A stretch of 43,606 nt of DNA, from the NCBI GenBank assembly GCA_013288325.1, contig JABDCB010000022.1, positions 1 to 43,606 of the forward strand. The letters run 5' to 3'. The notes beneath the pieces are model-generated. The model searched no databases. It saw only the letters and a list, made by a program, of their open reading frames with translations, and was not told where the DNA came from. Positions 41,629 to 43,606 of the stretch are shown one piece after another. The stretch is from Bacteroidota bacterium (GTDB lineage Bacteria; Bacteroidota; Bacteroidia; Palsa-965). The first letter of the stretch is position 1. Each line of letters opens with the position of its first letter. A program made the position numbers and the translations under genes.

Positions 41629-42240
41629 AAATACGCTCTCCATCTTCACCGATGCCACCTCCTTATCCACCGATACATCGTCCAAGTAAGCAAATCCTAT
41701 CTCCAACTACACAAGTCCTATCTTCTGTATAGAAATCCTATCTCCAACTAAACAAATCCTATCTTCCTGTACACAAATCCTATCTCCAACGATACAGATC
41801 TTTAAATAGCTAAGCATATACTACCTCCATCGATCGAAATCCGGTTAATTCCTTCACCGATACCATCTCCAACTTTACAAATTGTATCTCCAACGATCGT
41901 TGCACATACTCCAACGATCGTTGGACGATCTCCGACGATCGTTGGAGCACCTGTTTGTACGACCAAACATGCTCTGTTTGTACATTTTGATCGGATTTGC
42001 AGACAGATTGACAGGATTTCGATCGATGGAGATGGTATCTCTACATAAGGAGATCCGGTTTCTATTCATGGAGATACTTTCTCAATGCAGAGAGATGGTA
42101 TTTGTAAAGAAATTGATCGGATTTCTATCGAAAAAAATAATTTTCTTTAGCAGGAGATACAATCTGTGAAGAAGGAGATACAATATCTATCGTTGCACCA
42201 CCTCCAACGATCGTCGGAGTATGTACAACGATCGAGATAG
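41629..42240. repeat. 21-bp-phased degenerate repeat field with GATCGTTGG palindromes
   Basis: Left block: units AAATCCTATCTCCAACTACAC begin at 41692, 41713, 41733, 41754 and 41775, and weaker units lie before. Centre: CGATCG cores at 41894, 41915 and 41936, including the palindrome CCAACGATCGTTGG (41911-41924). Right block: units of the opposite orientation (GGAGATA, GGATTTC), then CGATCG cores at 42208 and 42229. CTCCGACGATCGTTGGAG (41930-41947) is the exact reverse complement of 42202-42219. The plus-strand frame at 41882-42169 reads as heptads because 21 is a multiple of three; I do not treat it as a gene. Confidence 0.8.
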
Positions 42241-42285
42241 CACCTGTTTTGAAGTTTCAGAATAAAATTTGCTGACAAATTGTCC

Positions 42286-43606
42286 TTAAGCCACAGTCTT
42301 GCCTTTCACTACGGGAGCTCCGCTTTCCTGAATCTTGCTCATTCCTCCATATACATTGCGGATATTGTGGATGTTATGTTTTTTGAGCAGGGAAGAAGCA
42401 ATCATGGAACGATATCCACCTGCACAATGCACCAAATATTCATCCTCTTTGTTAAAATCCTGAATATGTTTTTCCAGATCCGAAAGAGTCACCAGACGTG
42501 CACCTTTTACATGGATGGTATCAAACTCCCCTTCTTTGCGAACATCAATCACCACCGATTTTTTATCATGCAACAGCTTGTTGAATTCTTCAGGTGTAAC
42601 AGAGTTAATCGTTTCGGCTGCATTTCCGGCCTGGATCCAGGCCGGGACTCCGCCTTTTAAAACACCTTTTACATTATCAAACCCTACGCGTGCCAGCCTC
42701 AGAATAGATTCTTCGGCTTTTCCTTCATCGGCAATAATCACCAGCGGACTGTTGATATCGATCAATGTTGCGGCCCAGATAGCGAAGCTGCCTTTCAATC
42801 CGATATTGACAGAACCCGGAACAAACCCTTTTTCAAAACTATCGGGTTCCCGGGTATCAAGCAGGACAGCTCCGGCCTTCACCTCTTTTTTCACCTCATC
42901 AGGAGTAAGCTCAATACGGGTTGTATTCATGACCTTATTCAGATCGGAGGTGCCGGACTTATTGATCATGGCATCCTTAAAAAAATATGCAGGGGGAGCA
43001 TTTAATCCTTCTGTAATGCTGAGAATAAACTCTTGTTTATTCATAGGCTGCAAAGCATAATTGTTTTTTTTCTGAACACCTATCGTCGACCACGTTTCTT
43101 TGCCGATATTTTTTCCGCAGGCCGATCCGGGGCCGTGAGCAGGATATACAATTACATCGTCAGGCAGGGTCAGGATGTGTTTATGAAGTGAATCATACAT
43201 CATGCCAGCCAGTTCTTCTTTGGTCATCTTTCCGTCCAGCAAATCGGGCCGTCCTACATCGCCCACAAAAAGGGTATCGCCGGTGAAAATGCAATACGGT
43301 TTGCCTTGTTCATCGGTTAAGAGATAACAGGCCGATTCGGGGGTATGCCCCGGAGTATGTAATACCCGGATATTAATTTTGCCGAGGGAAAGAATTTCTC
43401 CGTCTTTTGCATGATGCACGGTATATCCTGTTTCTGCACCGGGACCGAAGACAATCTGTGCTCCGCTTTCTTTGGCCAGGTCTATATGTCCTGAAATAAA
43501 ATCGGCATGAAAATGGGTCTCTAACACATACTTTATACGGGCACCTCTTTGAGCTGCTTTTTGCAGATAAGGTGTTGTTTCTCTTATAGGATCAATAATG
43601 AGAGCC
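42286..43606 (-). CDS. CstB-like persulfide dioxygenase with two rhodanese domains (5' end beyond window)
   Basis: The frame continues without a stop to the right edge, so the N-terminus is missing (439 residues seen). Domain 1 is a metallo-beta-lactamase of the ETHE1/persulfide dioxygenase group: ETHFHADFISGH, HTPGHTPESACYLL, FTGDTLFVGDVGRPDL and VYPAHGPGSACG give the iron ligands. Domain 2 is a rhodanese fold (VLLDTREPDSFEKGFVPGSVNIGL) whose active-site loop reads IIADEGKAEES with Asp where Cys is needed. Domain 3 is rhodanese with an intact loop VHCAGGYRS. This order is that of CstB, which oxidises persulfides and makes thiosulfate, protecting against sulfide stress. No CstR-type regulator is visible. 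Confidence 0.93.
   Translation of the reverse strand, partial: ALIIDPIRETTPYLQKAAQRGARIKYVLETHFHADFISGHIDLAKESGAQIVFGPGAETGYTVHHAKDGEILSLGKINIRVLHTPGHTPESACYLLTDEQGKPYCIFTGDTLFVGDVGRPDLLDGKMTKEELAGMMYDSLHKHILTLPDDVIVYPAHGPGSACGKNIGKETWSTIGVQKKNNYALQPMNKQEFILSITEGLNAPPAYFFKDAMINKSGTSDLNKVMNTTRIELTPDEVKKEVKAGAVLLDTREPDSFEKGFVPGSVNIGLKGSFAIWAATLIDINSPLVIIADEGKAEESILRLARVGFDNVKGVLKGGVPAWIQAGNAAETINSVTPEEFNKLLHDKKSVVIDVRKEGEFDTIHVKGARLVTLSDLEKHIQDFNKEDEYLVHCAGGYRSMIASSLLKKHNIHNIRNVYGGMSKIQESGAPVVKGKTVA

Noticed and set aside
41443-42169. Open frames of 60-95 codons on both strands inside the repeat field and palindromic element
   Set aside because: Their heptad-like translations follow directly from the 21-bp DNA period; both strands read equally well, stops interrupt most units, and no promoter or start context was found.
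41629-42240. CRISPR array
   Set aside because: Repeats are degenerate, spaced at 21 bp without unique spacers of 25-40 bp, change orientation mid-way, and no cas gene is present.

Overview
The window looks like the chromosome of a free-living, aerobic member of the Bacteroidota (Chitinophagia/Sphingobacteriia-like by gene content; the rank is inference). The evidence is: Bacteroidota-type promoters (-33 TTTG and -7 TAnnTTTG), two secreted proteins with type IX secretion (T9SS) C-terminal sorting domains, an Alternative Complex III operon followed by cytochrome oxidase genes, a DUF2723 membrane protein, and YwqK-type repeat proteins. No prophage, transposase, CRISPR array or rRNA is visible. 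There is one tRNA (Gln, UUG).

Layout. 1-512: 3' end of alanine racemase. 522-1442: DUF2279-like protein. 1669-4686: a small signalling cluster with a STAS-like protein, a soluble histidine kinase, a small unknown protein and a SpoIIE-type phosphatase. 5234-6220: secreted T9SS protein. 6408-9411: acyl-CoA (glutaryl-CoA-like) dehydrogenase, YceI, UbiX and a small conserved-looking protein. 9512-12697: QueG, RuvB and an outer-membrane-like protein. 12759-24192, minus strand: the respiratory core, actABCDEF followed by cytochrome oxidase subunits II and I, read as one operon from a promoter near 24.25 kb to a terminator at 12.7 kb. 24431-24868: SPOR-like protein. 24942-29671, minus strand: rimP-nusA-infB. 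30058-34914: small membrane protein, a long YwqK/MORN repeat protein, a TPR protein and a Tyr/Gly/Pro-rich exported protein. 35063-37033: T9SS protein with GloVer-type repeats. 37469-37539: tRNA-Gln. 37679-41395: DUF2723 membrane protein and a polysaccharide deacetylase. 41396-42285: a repeat-filled gene-free region. 42286 to the right edge: CstB-like persulfide dioxygenase/rhodanese.

Function. The act-cta operon encodes a menaquinol:cytochrome c oxidoreductase and two core subunits of the oxidase it feeds. Subunit III and assembly factors are not in the window. The rimP-nusA-infB operon couples ribosome maturation, transcription elongation and translation initiation, and its leader carries a strong hairpin that may be an attenuator.

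Most interesting non-coding features: (i) a 21-bp-phased repeat field around GATCGTTGG palindromes at 41.6-42.24 kb; (ii) a perfect 20-bp palindrome over the -33 box of the act operon promoter; (iii) an inverted duplication of the terminator region next to tRNA-Gln; (iv) several promoters so close to start codons that transcripts may be leaderless; and (v) two terminators whose T-tract supplies the -33 TTTG of the next promoter. No wholly new multi-gene system was recognised with confidence.
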